Origin: Alternaria dauci | Lineage: Eukaryota; Ascomycota; Dothideomycetes; Pleosporales; Pleosporaceae | Length of the DNA stretch: 64,000 nucleotides | NCBI RefSeq assembly: GCF_042100115.1 | Contig: NC_091276.1 | Span: 1,922,001 to 1,986,000 of the forward strand | Direction: 5' to 3' | The notes under the pieces: generated by a model | What the model was told of the DNA's origin: nothing | Database searches by the model: none | Seen by the model: the letters and a program-made list of their open reading frames with translations, nothing else | Program-made: the position numbers and the translations under genes | Shown: piece after piece, positions 35,961 through 45,538 of the stretch | Numbering within the stretch: position 1 is the first letter of the stretch | Layout of the letters: every line of letters begins with the position of its first letter

Positions 35961-37910
35961 TTATCGTACAGTTGCGTCGTTTGGTGCCGGAAAAGCATAG
36001 CGAGCCTGGTCGGCGTGAGTGTAAGATGAGCCACCAGAGTACACTAACGGCGCTGTATTTGGTGTTTGTTGCCCATTGACATAATGTGGCGCGTGAGCTG
36101 CATGCAGAGCAGAATCTTTTCGATGTGCGGACAATGCATGCTCGTGGAGAGGCTGCGGACACTCGGCGCCTACAGCCTCAGACTCCACTACAATCTTCAA
36201 CCGCCATGACTCGGGCTCTCGTTCTACCCAGCACTCTCTGTCTAACAGGTCGTCATCTGTGTTTGCAGCCTTGGTCTTCTTCCACGTCGTGTTGGCCTTT
36301 GTAACCGGTCGTCGAAGGCGACCATCGAATCCAGGCTCGTGATGACACTTCGCAACCAGACATGGAATGTTGCTATCATGAAGGATATTTGCAGCACCGA
36401 CTAGTCCAATGGGCTCTTCCGCTAATATGCTCGGATTTCTGTGCAAGTAGATGATGAGGTAAATGGTCTCGACAATGAGTATGGCGAGAATGACGAGCAT
36501 AGCAATCGCCACAGGCTCCACAACATGCAGTCGGTTTTCAGGTATGTGCAAGACGCCCTCCTGCTGAATCTGCTGCGCCAAGGGTGGGTAGAACTTATCA
36601 AGGCAGAGCATTGTATAAACAGCTGGGTATACAGTGCTCGCAGCCCTAATCAAGTTTTCTTCCGCAAAGTCCAAACCATTGCTGTCGATGTACCTAGCCA
36701 CCAATTCTGCGAGGCGATCCGGTGTACTGACCTTACTCCCAACGTTTATGGATTGTACGTTGACGACGCCCTGTTCGAACTGTTGGCGTTTTAAACCGGG
36801 CAGTTCTTCGACCACCCGAGAGGTTTCTGAGAAAGAAGGCGTTTCTGTCAGTCGACCATTGAAGTCTGTACTTCTAATGATGCCGACTGTGCCATTGACA
36901 CTCCAATACGAAGGAATGCAGGATATCAGGGTCGGGTCTTGCATGTCGCCAGTTGAATCGACTGGAACGGAGAAGAGCACCATGCGTGTGCGACCGGCGA
37001 CGTCAGGGCAGTCCTGCTGGGAGAGCGCTCCGACGTAGTAAACATTTTGGGATCCCACAGCAATGTCTCCAGAGATCAAGCAATCGCGATCGGTAGCCGA
37101 GAAAGCTCGAAGTTTTATGTTGTCCGTTTCGGTCTTTGTGGTGAATGCTGCGTCACTGATGACTTGGCAATCGAGGGAAAGTTGAGAGGTGGTTGCCGGC
37201 AAAGAGATGGTATAGTTCTTAAGGCCTTGTTTAGGTGCAATGCGTGGAAGAGGGAAGTGACCCTCAGTCCCAGGGGGATAGGGAGCGGTATAGATCCAGG
37301 AGGCAGAAACGAAGTCGAAGAGGCGACCATAGTCGACGACGGTGATGTCGGTAGTCGTATCAAGTGTGGAAAGTAGACTAAACGTTGCGTCGGTAGCAGA
37401 AAGCTCTTCCCCTTCGGCGAAAAGGCCTCCAGTCAGCGGTACTAGCGCAATCGATACCATGAAGGAAAACAGCATGCATAGGCCAAGAAATGTGTGACTA
37501 TTCTGAATAGCCTTGTACCATGCTACGATGCCAAATGATGTGCGATAATCAACATATATTGACTTTCGTATCTTGGTAGGGCGGACAGATGAGGACTTGT
37601 GTAACTCGATAAATGGTGTCTCGACAACGAGAGCTGCGACGACAGCTTCACGGAAGAGGCGATAGAGCGTAAGAATGATGACTGGTAGCGTTGTCCATAG
37701 CAGAGGTTGACCGCGGTCGAGTGCGCCTTGCACGCTGAGAACTGCCGAGCCAGATCCTCGAAATTCAATGTCAATGAAGCCTTTGCGTAGGTACGAAAGA
37801 ACCCAAAGAGCTACGATGGTGCTAATGAGGCTCACTTCTGCGAACAAGAGAAGAGACACGATCGCGGGACGGAGAACGATGGACCGCCATTGAGCTCTTT
37901 GGTGCGGCAT
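35961..37910 (-). CDS. DUF3433-family multi-pass membrane protein
   Basis: An intronless 649-aa frame. Predicted membrane helices lie near residues 10-40 (RPAIVSLLLFAEVSLISTIV), 72-95 (LLWTTLPVIILTLYRLF), 145-168 (LGLCMLFSFMVSIALVPL) and ~475-500 (VAIAMLVILAILIVETIYL). Between the third and fourth helices is a ~300-aa extracytoplasmic region with several sequons. The FREAVVAALVVETPF segment and the overall helix-loop order fit the fungal DUF3433 family, whose function is unknown. Many members are about twice as long with a duplicated unit; this one has a single unit yet shows clean ends. The C-terminal ~120 aa is cytosolic and His/Ala-rich. It is divergent from the 38.4-kb gene, with 545 bp between them. 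Confidence 0.75.
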   Translation of the reverse strand: MPHQRAQWRSIVLRPAIVSLLLFAEVSLISTIVALWVLSYLRKGFIDIEFRGSGSAVLSVQGALDRGQPLLWTTLPVIILTLYRLFREAVVAALVVETPFIELHKSSSVRPTKIRKSIYVDYRTSFGIVAWYKAIQNSHTFLGLCMLFSFMVSIALVPLTGGLFAEGEELSATDATFSLLSTLDTTTDITVVDYGRLFDFVSASWIYTAPYPPGTEGHFPLPRIAPKQGLKNYTISLPATTSQLSLDCQVISDAAFTTKTETDNIKLRAFSATDRDCLISGDIAVGSQNVYYVGALSQQDCPDVAGRTRMVLFSVPVDSTGDMQDPTLISCIPSYWSVNGTVGIIRSTDFNGRLTETPSFSETSRVVEELPGLKRQQFEQGVVNVQSINVGSKVSTPDRLAELVARYIDSNGLDFAEENLIRAASTVYPAVYTMLCLDKFYPPLAQQIQQEGVLHIPENRLHVVEPVAIAMLVILAILIVETIYLIIYLHRNPSILAEEPIGLVGAANILHDSNIPCLVAKCHHEPGFDGRLRRPVTKANTTWKKTKAANTDDDLLDRECWVEREPESWRLKIVVESEAVGAECPQPLHEHALSAHRKDSALHAAHAPHYVNGQQTPNTAPLVYSGGSSYTHADQARYAFPAPNDATVR

Positions 37911-38455
37911 GGTGGAGGTTTACGCAGACGGTATAGTTCTTATTTTTGATAGTTCGAAGTCGTCGAGTTGCAGGCTGAATGTCATTAGAGCAAATGCTGT
38001 GGACTGGGCATATGGGTTTGCTGCCCACCTGCATTGTTATCTTGCCTGCGTCCTCAAGCTGAACGCACATGCCACACATTTCGAAATATTTCGGTTGGCT
38101 TTTACCAGATCAAGCTCGTTGGCTGCTAGGTTTTTAGCTTTTGGCCAAGGCTCGTATTCGTTAGCTTCCAAGGTTGTCAGGTGAATTAGCTTAAGCGAGG
38201 CGTCAAAAGCGATTCAAGATCCCATCAGCTGAAGATGCCCGGGCACGCCCAAAACACGGTCTCGTGCAGAGCCAAGGACAAAAATGGCCTGAGCTTTTGG
38301 TAACGCAGAATTGGGCGACGTTGGCGTGTGTTAGGGAAGACGGGAGGATGAGGGGTTTGCTCGGCATTCCTAGTCGGTGAAAGTAATTAAAGTCAGCCCT
38401 GGAGAGATCTATGACTACCTAGGTACAGCTCTTCTGAACAAATTCACCTCTCAGA
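37911..38455. promoter_or_regulatory. Shared divergent promoter region
   Basis: 545 bp separates the starts of the DUF3433 gene (minus) and the GPI-protein gene (plus). No clear TATA box or repeated operator is visible. Confidence 0.4.
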
Positions 38456-39360
38456 ATGGCAATTCAACTCATGACTTCCGCCATGATCATAAGCGTCTTG
38501 ATAGGTCTTTCGGTCCTAACAGCGGCCCAGTCAGACCCGTTTATCATGAATCCCACAGACTGCCTAGGAACTACTGTTACCTTGAGCAGCTGCACTTCGA
38601 TGCTCAACAAGGCCCAAACCTGTTTCGATACAGACGACCCAGACGTACAGGCAGGCTGTTACTGTCCACAGAGCGTATTGAACTACATTGCAGGGTGAGT
38701 GGTTTACGCGATTTGCGGCTTGCTCATAGGTACCTAGGTAGGCTGACAAGACGCAGTTGCCACCAGCAAATGTGGGACTGCTTCCCCAACACATTCATCG
38801 ACGGCCTCTTCGAAGGAACCACCGGGTTTTACTATAGTTGGTCCACAGTATGTCAAGAAGTGTTCACATATTCGCCAACAACCATGATTGTTACAAAGCC
38901 ACCGGCATACGACCAAGAGTTCTGTAACAACGTTGCATTGGACTGCGACAGTTTAACAGTGTCCATGACGTCGTGCAATTCGGCGTATAGCACGGCAGCC
39001 GCAGATCTCAACAGCTGTCTCTGCAACGATGATATGCTATATTATGGATCGCGATGCGACGTTGATGCCAACGAAAGATGTCTGAGGAGGACATTAGATC
39101 CTTCGTCTCTTTATTCGAACAAGATATGCGGAGGAACTGTCCAGACGGGACCAACAAGTCGTCTGTCTCTTGCTCCTAGCAGCACAATCTCACGTCTAGA
39201 ACCAACAAGCTCATATGTCCCGCCCGCGCCCTCGTCAGTTGTAAGTCCTAGACCTGCGGCAACATCGGGATCGACTAGCGATGGGGTGGCGCGACAGGCA
39301 ATGGGCAAAAGGTCTACAATAGTAGTCTTTGCCCTTGTTATTGCAGTATCGGTTGCCTAG
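38456..39360 (+). CDS. Secreted cysteine-rich GPI-anchor-type protein
   Basis: Model join(38456..38694, 38757..39360), 280 aa; GTGAGT/CAG intron of 62 nt rejoins YIAGCHQQMWDCF. The N-terminus is a signal-type hydrophobic segment (MIISVLIGLSVLTAAQS). Cysteines are spread through an ordered ~200-aa region: NPTDCLGTT, QAGCYCPQSVLNYIAGCH, QMWDCFPNTF, TVCQEV, DQEFCNNVALDCDS, SCLCNDDMLYYGSRCD. A Ser/Thr/Pro stretch (TSRLSLAPSSTISRLEPTSS) leads to a hydrophobic C-terminal tail (IVVFALVIAVSVA), a GPI-signal pattern. The CxC and paired-cysteine spacing is CFEM-like in spirit but does not fit that pattern exactly. Function is not known; a cell-surface role is inferred. Confidence 0.8.
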
Positions 39361-39849
39361 GGTGTCGAACTAGGGAGTACCTGTATTTAAATCCAACAGA
39401 ATATTATAGGGAAGTCCTCTACACACTGTGGTTCGCGCATATCAGCACGACCTTTTTTCCGGCCCAGCAATCGTCACTCTACCTAGGTGTATCCGGATAC
39501 GCATCCCGTACAACAGTTTTTCTTTTCGAGGGATACCTAGCTGCCCCGCATGATTGTCAACTTATGTGCCCCTTCAACTCGCGATACCATGGTTGCCATC
39601 TTGATCCATCCCATGGTTGCCGTCTGATCATCCCCTTCAGGGCTACATCATCCCATGGTACCTCATGCGATGACGCATATCAGCTTGCAATTGAGCCAAT
39701 CACAACTTCCACAATTCTCAACGATCTGAACGAACAGGTTCTCTCAAACGAGAGAATTCGCAAGTAAAAGAATGCCCCGGATGATTATTCGCGAGCTTGA
39801 TATCGCAGATGCAGCTGACTCCGCGCGTGCTTACTGAGCAAATGAACTA
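39361..39849. other. Intergenic region flanking the transposon
   Basis: Contains two adjacent copies of a ~26-bp unit with CCATGGTTGCC and TTGATC/CTGATC (about 39588-39640), and ends with the TA target dinucleotide at 39848-39849. No gene is recognised. Confidence 0.45.
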
Positions 39850-39901
39850 CCGTGTCTGTGCGTTCGATGAACATGGTCGTTCGATGAACACCCCCACCAC
39901 C
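39850..39901 (+). repeat. Left terminal inverted repeat
   Basis: Begins CCGTGTCTGTGCG and contains GTTCGATGAAC twice (about 39862 and 39879). It matches the reverse complement of 41894-41945 with only two transition mismatches, near the inner end. Confidence 0.92.
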
Positions 39902-40149
39902 AAATATTTTTAAAAAAATGAAGCTGTAGAGCTACTAAAAGTCGTAATAAAATTGCGTAAAGCTAGGATTATACTATATACAGCCTTATGAAAGTTTTAG
40001 CTTATTTAGAATATTTTTTAGGGGGCTAGATTAGCTAGGAGCGGCGACTACGCGATAGGTTTAGTAATATAGTAGTTATAGCTTTTATATAAGATAGAGT
40101 AACCCTAATACGTTTTTAATACTTTATAGATAGCTTATAAGGTTATAAA

Positions 40150-41870
40150 GCCTTATGTTTACCCTTTTAGGCTAACTATATAGCTTTTTTAGCGTCGCGA
40201 AGCGCTTTCTAATACTATTTTTTAGCTATCTTATCTTCTTGCTGCTGCCTCCTAACCTCCTAAAGTCTCTTACGCTTAACACGCTTCTCCTAATATACCT
40301 AAAGCTTATAAAGTCGTAATTACTCTATTACCTACGCCCTCTTAGCTTTTTAAAGTTATAGTTATATAGCTTATTATTATTATAATACCTTATTATCCTA
40401 AGCTTATTAAATATATCTTAGTAACTAGAAAATAGCTCCTCTATAGTAATCCTTAGGGTTATTAAGTTATAGAGTATACTTCTTAGTTTCTCTCCTCTTC
40501 TTAATAGCTTAGGACTTCCTAAGGCCCCTAATTTCTCTATAAAGGATACTATTTTAGGTAGTAATATAATATAAACTTTACTAAAGCTTTTTAATATCCT
40601 TATTACTCTAATCTTTAACTAAATAGCGTATTATAGACTCTAATTTAAGCTAGTCCTTAGCACTAAGTACTAAAGTTAAGCTTTTATCTAAATCTAATAC
40701 CTCCTTATAAAATTTTTAGAGTATAACCTTAGGGTTAGGTAGGTATATACCTATTACTTTAAAGGACTTTTTAATTGCTAGAGGTTTAAAAGTAGTAGTC
40801 TAAGCCCTCTAAAAAAATAAGAAGAAGTCTCTTTTTACTATATTAAGTAACCCCTAACTACCCTAGAGGTATACTATTAACTAGGTTATATAGGCACTAG
40901 AAAGAGGTTTAAACATCCTAACGTTAAGTAGTTAAAGTGTATAGGTTACGTAAGGTAGAAATATAGCTAATAGGATCTTATTATTATAGTAATAATTAAT
41001 AAAATCTATTATTATATAGGATCTATAGCTATTAAGGAGTAGTAATTAGTACTTAGTTAAAGTATATTATTTAGTCTCTTATTTAAAAACCTCCTTAAGC
41101 TAAGCTAACCTAATATTATTATTACTCTAGCTAGAGGGAGATAAGGTAAAAAAGACTAAATACTTTTATAGATTAATAGCGTCTATCTAGCTTAATTAAA
41201 CTACTCTATTAGCTGCCTTATAGATAAGTAAAGGGCTTAAAACTAACCTATCTAAATAAATATAAGCTAGGACTATTATCTACTTAGTTAAGCTATCTTA
41301 AAGCGCTTAAGTAACCCCTTTTTAGCTATATAACGCCTTATTAAAGACGCGTTTTATTCTTCTAATTATACTAAGTTAAAACCCCTTCTTATCTATATTA
41401 AATATATAGGTAGGTTGTACTTAATACTCCTCTATCTTTTAATATAAAAGCTTAAAGTGTAAGTAGTATTTATCCCCTAAATTAGCGTTATAGCGTAATT
41501 AATCTATCCCCTTAGTGTACTAAGAAATAAGATAGTTATTATTCTAGTTAATAAAGCGTGTAACCTAGGTTTCTAAGACCTCTTTTCTAGCTAAAGAATT
41601 TACGAATCTCTTTATTATAGTCCTTATAGGAGGTATACGACGCTTAGTAAGCGTTTTAATGTATTTTATAAGCTTAGATTTATGTTATAGATGTAGGGAT
41701 AGCTTACGTAAGCTATAGCGCTTAGTTTCGCCCTAGTATCTTTGAGCGAGCGTAACGCGGTTAATGTTATACTTTTTAGCGACTTATTAGTACGAGAAAT
41801 ATTCTCCTAGGTTACGTAATTTGATTTCTGCAATCGCTTCTTAAATTAGGTCTATATTAGTGGAGTTATA
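40150..41870 (-). pseudogene. Transposase remnant (HTH_Tnp_Tc5 / DDE_1 type)
   Basis: The damaged reading on the minus strand keeps the order expected of a pogo-family transposase: N-terminal HTH, CENP-B-like HTH, then DDE segments. Recognisable pieces are KLSAIAYVSYPYI, RRIPPIRTIIKRFVNS, VTRFINQNNNYLIS, IFNIDKKGF, RIKRVFNKALYS and VFFTLSPSS. Stops occur every few codons and no start codon is reliable. The limits given are approximate. Confidence 0.85.
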
Positions 41871-41893
41871 ACGCGTTGAGGTGTTGTTGTTGT

Positions 41894-41945
41894 GGTAGTG
41901 GGGGTGTTTATCGAACGACCATGTTCATCGAACGCACAGACACGG
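41894..41945 (-). repeat. Right terminal inverted repeat
   Basis: Reverse complement of the left end. The two differences are both C/G to T/A changes in this copy (GATGAAC to GATAAAC, and CCACC to CTACC), consistent with RIP having reached the inner part of this terminus. Confidence 0.92.
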
Positions 41946-42112
41946 TAGGCACGGTTGTAAGCCCCGCACTCAGCCTCCTTCCGGATTTCCAAGCCGTGGT
42001 AACTGCGGTTGATAAGTAAGCAGCTTTGAGGCGCATCGTCATGTTAAATACGTAGGTCCCCGGTAGTACTCAAAACACCAAACACACTTATATTCTGTTC
42101 GTGTGTTCTACG

Positions 42113-42546
42113 ATGCTTGACCACGTCGCCATCACCGTTCCGACATCGCGTTTCGAAGAAGTCACAGCCTGGTACCTGGCCGCGCTCGCACCGCTCGGCT
42201 ACAGCAAACACAAGGAATTCCACAATCGCGGTGTCGGCCTAGGTCCGGACAGGTCAAATATCGTCTTCTACATCACCGCCAAGGAGGGGGCCGAAGTAGC
42301 TGCTACCCACATCGCATTTCGGTGCACTGATAGAAAGACGGTGGAAACATTCCATGAAGAGGCAGTGAAAGCAGGTGGGAAAGACAATGGGAAACCCGGA
42401 TGGAGGCATCAGTATCATGCCAAGTACTATGCTGCCTTTGTGATGGATCCTGTCGGGTAAGTGTCGTCCCCAATCCGTTGTTACTGTGTCCATCTGACCG
42501 ACGTAGGAACAATGTAGAGGTCGTGGATCATGATGTTCAACGATAG
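42113..42546 (+). CDS. VOC-superfamily (glyoxalase/dioxygenase-fold) protein
   Basis: Model join(42113..42456, 42507..42546), 127 aa; the GTAAGT/TAG intron of 50 nt rejoins MDPVGNNVEVV. MLDHVAITV at the N-terminus and FVMDPVGNNVEVVDH at the C-terminus are the two metal-site ends of a vicinal oxygen chelate module: the His in LDHV and the Glu in NNVE are candidate metal ligands, and the middle THIAFRCTDR supplies the conserved His strand. Such small single-module proteins act as glyoxalases, isomerases or dioxygenases on unknown substrates. The ATG at 42113 starts the fold directly; an earlier ATG at 42101 would add four residues. It begins only 167 bp from the transposon end, yet looks intact. 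Confidence 0.85.
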
Positions 42547-42602
42547 ATCCAAGCAATACTGGAACGTGGATGCCTCGGCATCGTTCGTGGACCTCGGAAG
42601 CC

Positions 42603-43088
42603 TCAGTTTTGCCGCCTGTCGTGCGGAGTCGATTTCTGGAGCATCGTAGCCTCCAGGTTGAGCACCTCCATTTGCCTGTTGGCGCTCCATGTGTAAGGGG
42701 TGGCCTGCCTTTTGAGCTGCTTGCCCTTGGCCTGCTCTCTGTGACTTGGGCCCGAAGCCCTCTTCTTAGCCGCAGCTTTCTTGGCTGCTTCATATTGCGG
42801 CTCGCGCTTCTTCAACTCCTCTTCTCTTTTCTCTCCTTTGAGGAGGCGGCCGGTCGATGATGTCTGCACAGGGTGGTCCAGAGGCATCATTGCCGTGGGT
42901 GGCCGCGCCGGTGTCCCGTCTGGTGAAAACGCCCAGAAGCTTTCCTCGGGGCCTTCTGGAAAGCATATCCACTGCATGAAGTAGAGCATCGCCGAGTACT
43001 CGCGATCTCTGTCCGTCGCACCTTGGGGTGTGGCCAACGGTGCTCCGTCATCAGCGCCTATCAGAATGAAGTCTCGTGTAGTAGACAT
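42603..43088 (-). CDS. Hypothetical lysine-rich protein
   Basis: 161 aa from the ATG at 43086-43088 (MSTTRDFILIGADDG); the frame is open to a further ATG at 43145 that would add 19 residues. The N-terminal half is ordered (AMLYFMQWICFPEGPEESFW and FSPDGTPARPPTAMMP); the C-terminal half is a basic coiled-coil-like stretch (KGEKREEELKKREPQYEAAK, then KKAAAKKRASG). It may be nuclear. No family is recognised. The end is convergent with the VOC gene, 56 bp away, and the start is divergent from the 43.3-kb gene. Codon use is like the conserved genes, so I consider it a real lineage-specific gene. Confidence 0.6.
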   Translation of the reverse strand: MSTTRDFILIGADDGAPLATPQGATDRDREYSAMLYFMQWICFPEGPEESFWAFSPDGTPARPPTAMMPLDHPVQTSSTGRLLKGEKREEELKKREPQYEAAKKAAAKKRASGPSHREQAKGKQLKRQATPYTWSANRQMEVLNLEATMLQKSTPHDRRQN

Positions 43089-43310
43089 GTTGTTGGATGC
43101 TGGCTTTGTTGATGTAGTATGTTGAAATTGAAACGAGTGGTCCAAATCACAAAGAGGACGTCACTGCGATCTGCTGTGGCCGTCGTGCAAACGGATGTCT
43201 TGGCAGCCACACTGCCCTGTTAAATTCTCGTCACTTGGGCGACTGACTCTTCCGCAGATCCAATCACTCATACCATTCACATCTACCTTTTACCTCAATA
43301 CGAAACCATC

Positions 43311-43872
43311 ATGGCCAAGGGCACGAGCGCGTTGAAGCGGGCAAGTGACGGAAATCAGAGTCAAGCAAGCGCCCTCAAGAAGTTGAAGAGGGACGTCAAG
43401 GAGTTGAAGGAAGACAAGAAGAAGAGTGAGGAGGAAGAAGAAGAAGAAGAAGAAGAAGAAGAAGGAGAGGGCGAGGAGGAGAGCGAGGAAGAGAGCGAGG
43501 AGGAGAATAGCGAGGCGAGGAGTGAGGAGAGGAGCGAGGAGGAGATGACGGAGGAGGAGAAGAGCGAGAATGAGACAACGGAGGAAGAAGAGAATGCGCG
43601 CGCGGCAAAGGTTCGTATAATCAGCCGGCTATATTCCTCATCTGTCTATCCAAATACTAACACTGACGTAGGAGCTCCAGGAAAAACGGGAGGAGTTACG
43701 AGCCGCCCTCAAGGATTTGCAGAAGCTGGACAAGAAGATTGCGAAGCAGCGGGAGATGATCGGTTTCTTGAAAAGGTCGAACGAGGCCATCAAACAGGCC
43801 ATGGAGAGACACATCAACCCGGAGGACGTGCGCGTCATTGAAGAAACCTTTCTTCGCTTTGCGAAAGAGTAA
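43311..43872 (+). CDS. Acidic/basic coiled-coil hypothetical protein
   Basis: Model join(43311..43610, 43672..43872), 166 aa. Exon 1 encodes MAKGTSALKRASDGN, a lysine-rich helix, and a long Glu/Ser run (about residues 40-90) produced by GAGGAAGAA-type microsatellite DNA. The intron has an uncommon GTTCGT donor but a perfect TACTAAC branch site and a TAG acceptor. Exon 2 encodes a classic heptad coiled coil (ELQEKREELRAALKDLQKLD, then KKIAKQREMIGFLKRSNEAI) and ends in LRFAKE. Its coiled-coil region resembles the tail of the SNF2 relic (KLRELQKMRGFYKHIQ) in pattern, although that may be convergence. No function is assignable. Confidence 0.7.
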
Positions 43873-44448
43873 AGGTCACACACAACAGCTCGAGAGGGCA
43901 AGAGAACACTGTGATCAAGATCAGTATGAGTTCAAGAAAACGTCACATTTTATGTCGCAATTCATTTACTTGTACTTCTGTTACAAGTACTTAGAATGGT
44001 TATAGAAACTTATGGTGTAGCTGGCCAAGGACGTTATTGATCTCTAGAGAGACTGAACAAAACGCCTCTCTTCTTCTTTTTCGCCTCTACACGCCTAACA
44101 AGCCTCTTTATCTATCAGATAAAGTAACTCAGAGCTATCACCTTATCCTTTTCGCCCTCTCTTCTTCTCCCTCTCCTTCTCCTGTACACTATCTATTCTA
44201 CTCCTGTAGCTTCATATACATTTTCAATTGCAACTAAACTAAAGGGATAAAAAATGAATGGCATTGCAAAAAACGATGTTTTCTTATGTCGATACTAAAA
44301 TTTTCACATGTCAGCTCATTCAAATGATTAATCTCCATTTTTATTGGAGTCAAAAAGTTTCCACAATGATTATACTGTTTGTGCCACGGCGGGCTCCATT
44401 AGATGTCATCCTTTGAAATTCTATTCTCTATTCTCGTCTCGATCGCTC
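43873..44448. other. Convergent intergenic region
   Basis: Pyrimidine-rich around 44060-44210; otherwise featureless. Contains the 3' ends of both neighbouring genes. Confidence 0.5.
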
Positions 44449-44961
44449 CTACTTCTTGTGCACTAAATCCAACAACGACGCGAACGGATCGGCACCGTGA
44501 CGTCTTGCCTTGGCCTTCTCCGAATCCCCTTTCTTGGGGGTTGTTGATGCCAATGTTGGAGGCAGCTTCACAACGACATTCTCTCTTGTCATCTCCATCT
44601 GTAGCGTATGCCCCCGACTGCCTTCGTCACCAGACTTGTTGATCTCCTCCTTCGCCTGCCTTACGCCCTTGGCAAGGCCGTCAGCATAGCCGACTTCTCT
44701 TCCAATCTTCATGCCCTGCTGCATTCCGACTTCCTTGCCTTGCTCCAGTCCTATCTTCAGTCCTTCTGCTAGTCCCTGCTCAAACCCGAGTGCCAGGCTT
44801 TCTGTGATGCCGGCGCTTCTGCCCTCTTTGATGCCTTGGGCGTGTCCGTCGTCCTTTCCAGCACCAAAGCCACGATCGTAAACTTCCTTGCGAGCCTTGG
44901 GCAACAAATCCCACAGAGATATCGTCGCGGCGTCGGTCTGTACCGCGCATGAAACTGTCAT
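44449..44961 (-). CDS. GX3-repeat protein (glycine every fourth residue)
   Basis: An intronless 170-aa frame. After an N-terminal ~25 aa (MTVSCAVQTDAATISLWDLL), residues ~31-99 form seventeen consecutive four-residue units with glycine first (GFGAGKDDGHAQGIKEG and GFEQGLAEGLKIGLEQGKEV are examples); only one unit starts with serine. The C-terminus is lysine-rich and less ordered, ending in FASLLDLVHKK. Glycine at i, i+4 on one helical face allows very close helix packing. A shorter deca-GX3 motif defines the Yae1/Lto1 Fe-S cluster adaptors, and similar patterns occur in FliH-like proteins, but the Yae1 cysteines and C-terminal motif are not seen here. No function is assigned. Confidence 0.7.
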   Translation of the reverse strand: MTVSCAVQTDAATISLWDLLPKARKEVYDRGFGAGKDDGHAQGIKEGRSAGITESLALGFEQGLAEGLKIGLEQGKEVGMQQGMKIGREVGYADGLAKGVRQAKEEINKSGDEGSRGHTLQMEMTRENVVVKLPPTLASTTPKKGDSEKAKARRHGADPFASLLDLVHKK

Positions 44962-45538
44962 GGCGGAGGCTGGGTTGGTCTGCGAGACCGGAGTGGCTGT
45001 GCCAGATTTAGTGAGGTTGTTAGGAAGGCAAGAGATCTGGTCAGGTAGAAGGAGCTGTCAACAAAACTAGGGCTTGGCGAATGTCAAACGGCAGGCGGTA
45101 TGAAGACGGCTTCACCTCTCACCGGGCACTGATATGCGATAAAACACCCGGAAGCACTCGAGTGGCTCCATCGCAGTCATGAAATAGGAGAGCAGTCTTG
45201 CGTCGGAGGATGTGGTCGAGGTGTGGATGAAAGGAAACAATAGGCCTCCACCAGGAGACTGAAAAGCGGCTTTACATTCCAAGAGGATGTGTCTAAGACG
45301 TCGCTCTACACGCTGTCAGTAGCACCTCGTAAATGCTAGGAGTCATGTGTGAAAAGTAGAATCTGAACTGATACTCAATCCAAAGCAACGTATACGTACA
45401 TGTGCGTGCGAAACCATATACAATACCAACTAATAATACAAGCCGAGCACGTGCTATGCAATTCCAAACAGTTCAGCACCGCGAGCTGCTCGTCTGCGCT
45501 ACAATTCCTTCAAAATTTCCATTTTGCTGCACCGCGAA
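44962..45538. other. Intergenic region upstream of the GX3 gene
   Basis: Holds the presumed promoter of the GX3-repeat gene and the 3' end of the TMS1-like gene. No motif is recognised. Confidence 0.45.

Larger units (their letters stand above)
39850..41945 (-). mobile_element. RIP-mutated pogo/Fot1-type DNA transposon
   Basis: A 2096-bp element bounded by inverted repeats and flanked on both sides by TA (39848-39849 and 41946-41947), the target duplication of Tc1/mariner-pogo elements. The interior is strongly A+T-rich with very many TAA, TAG and TAT triplets, while the ends keep near-normal composition. On the minus strand, stop-riddled translation still shows a CENP-B-type HTH segment (LTKRRIPPIRTIIKRF near 41625-41658) and the DDE segment YIFNIDKKGF (near 41380-41408). 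It is therefore inactive by itself. Transition-type damage points to RIP. Confidence 0.92.
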
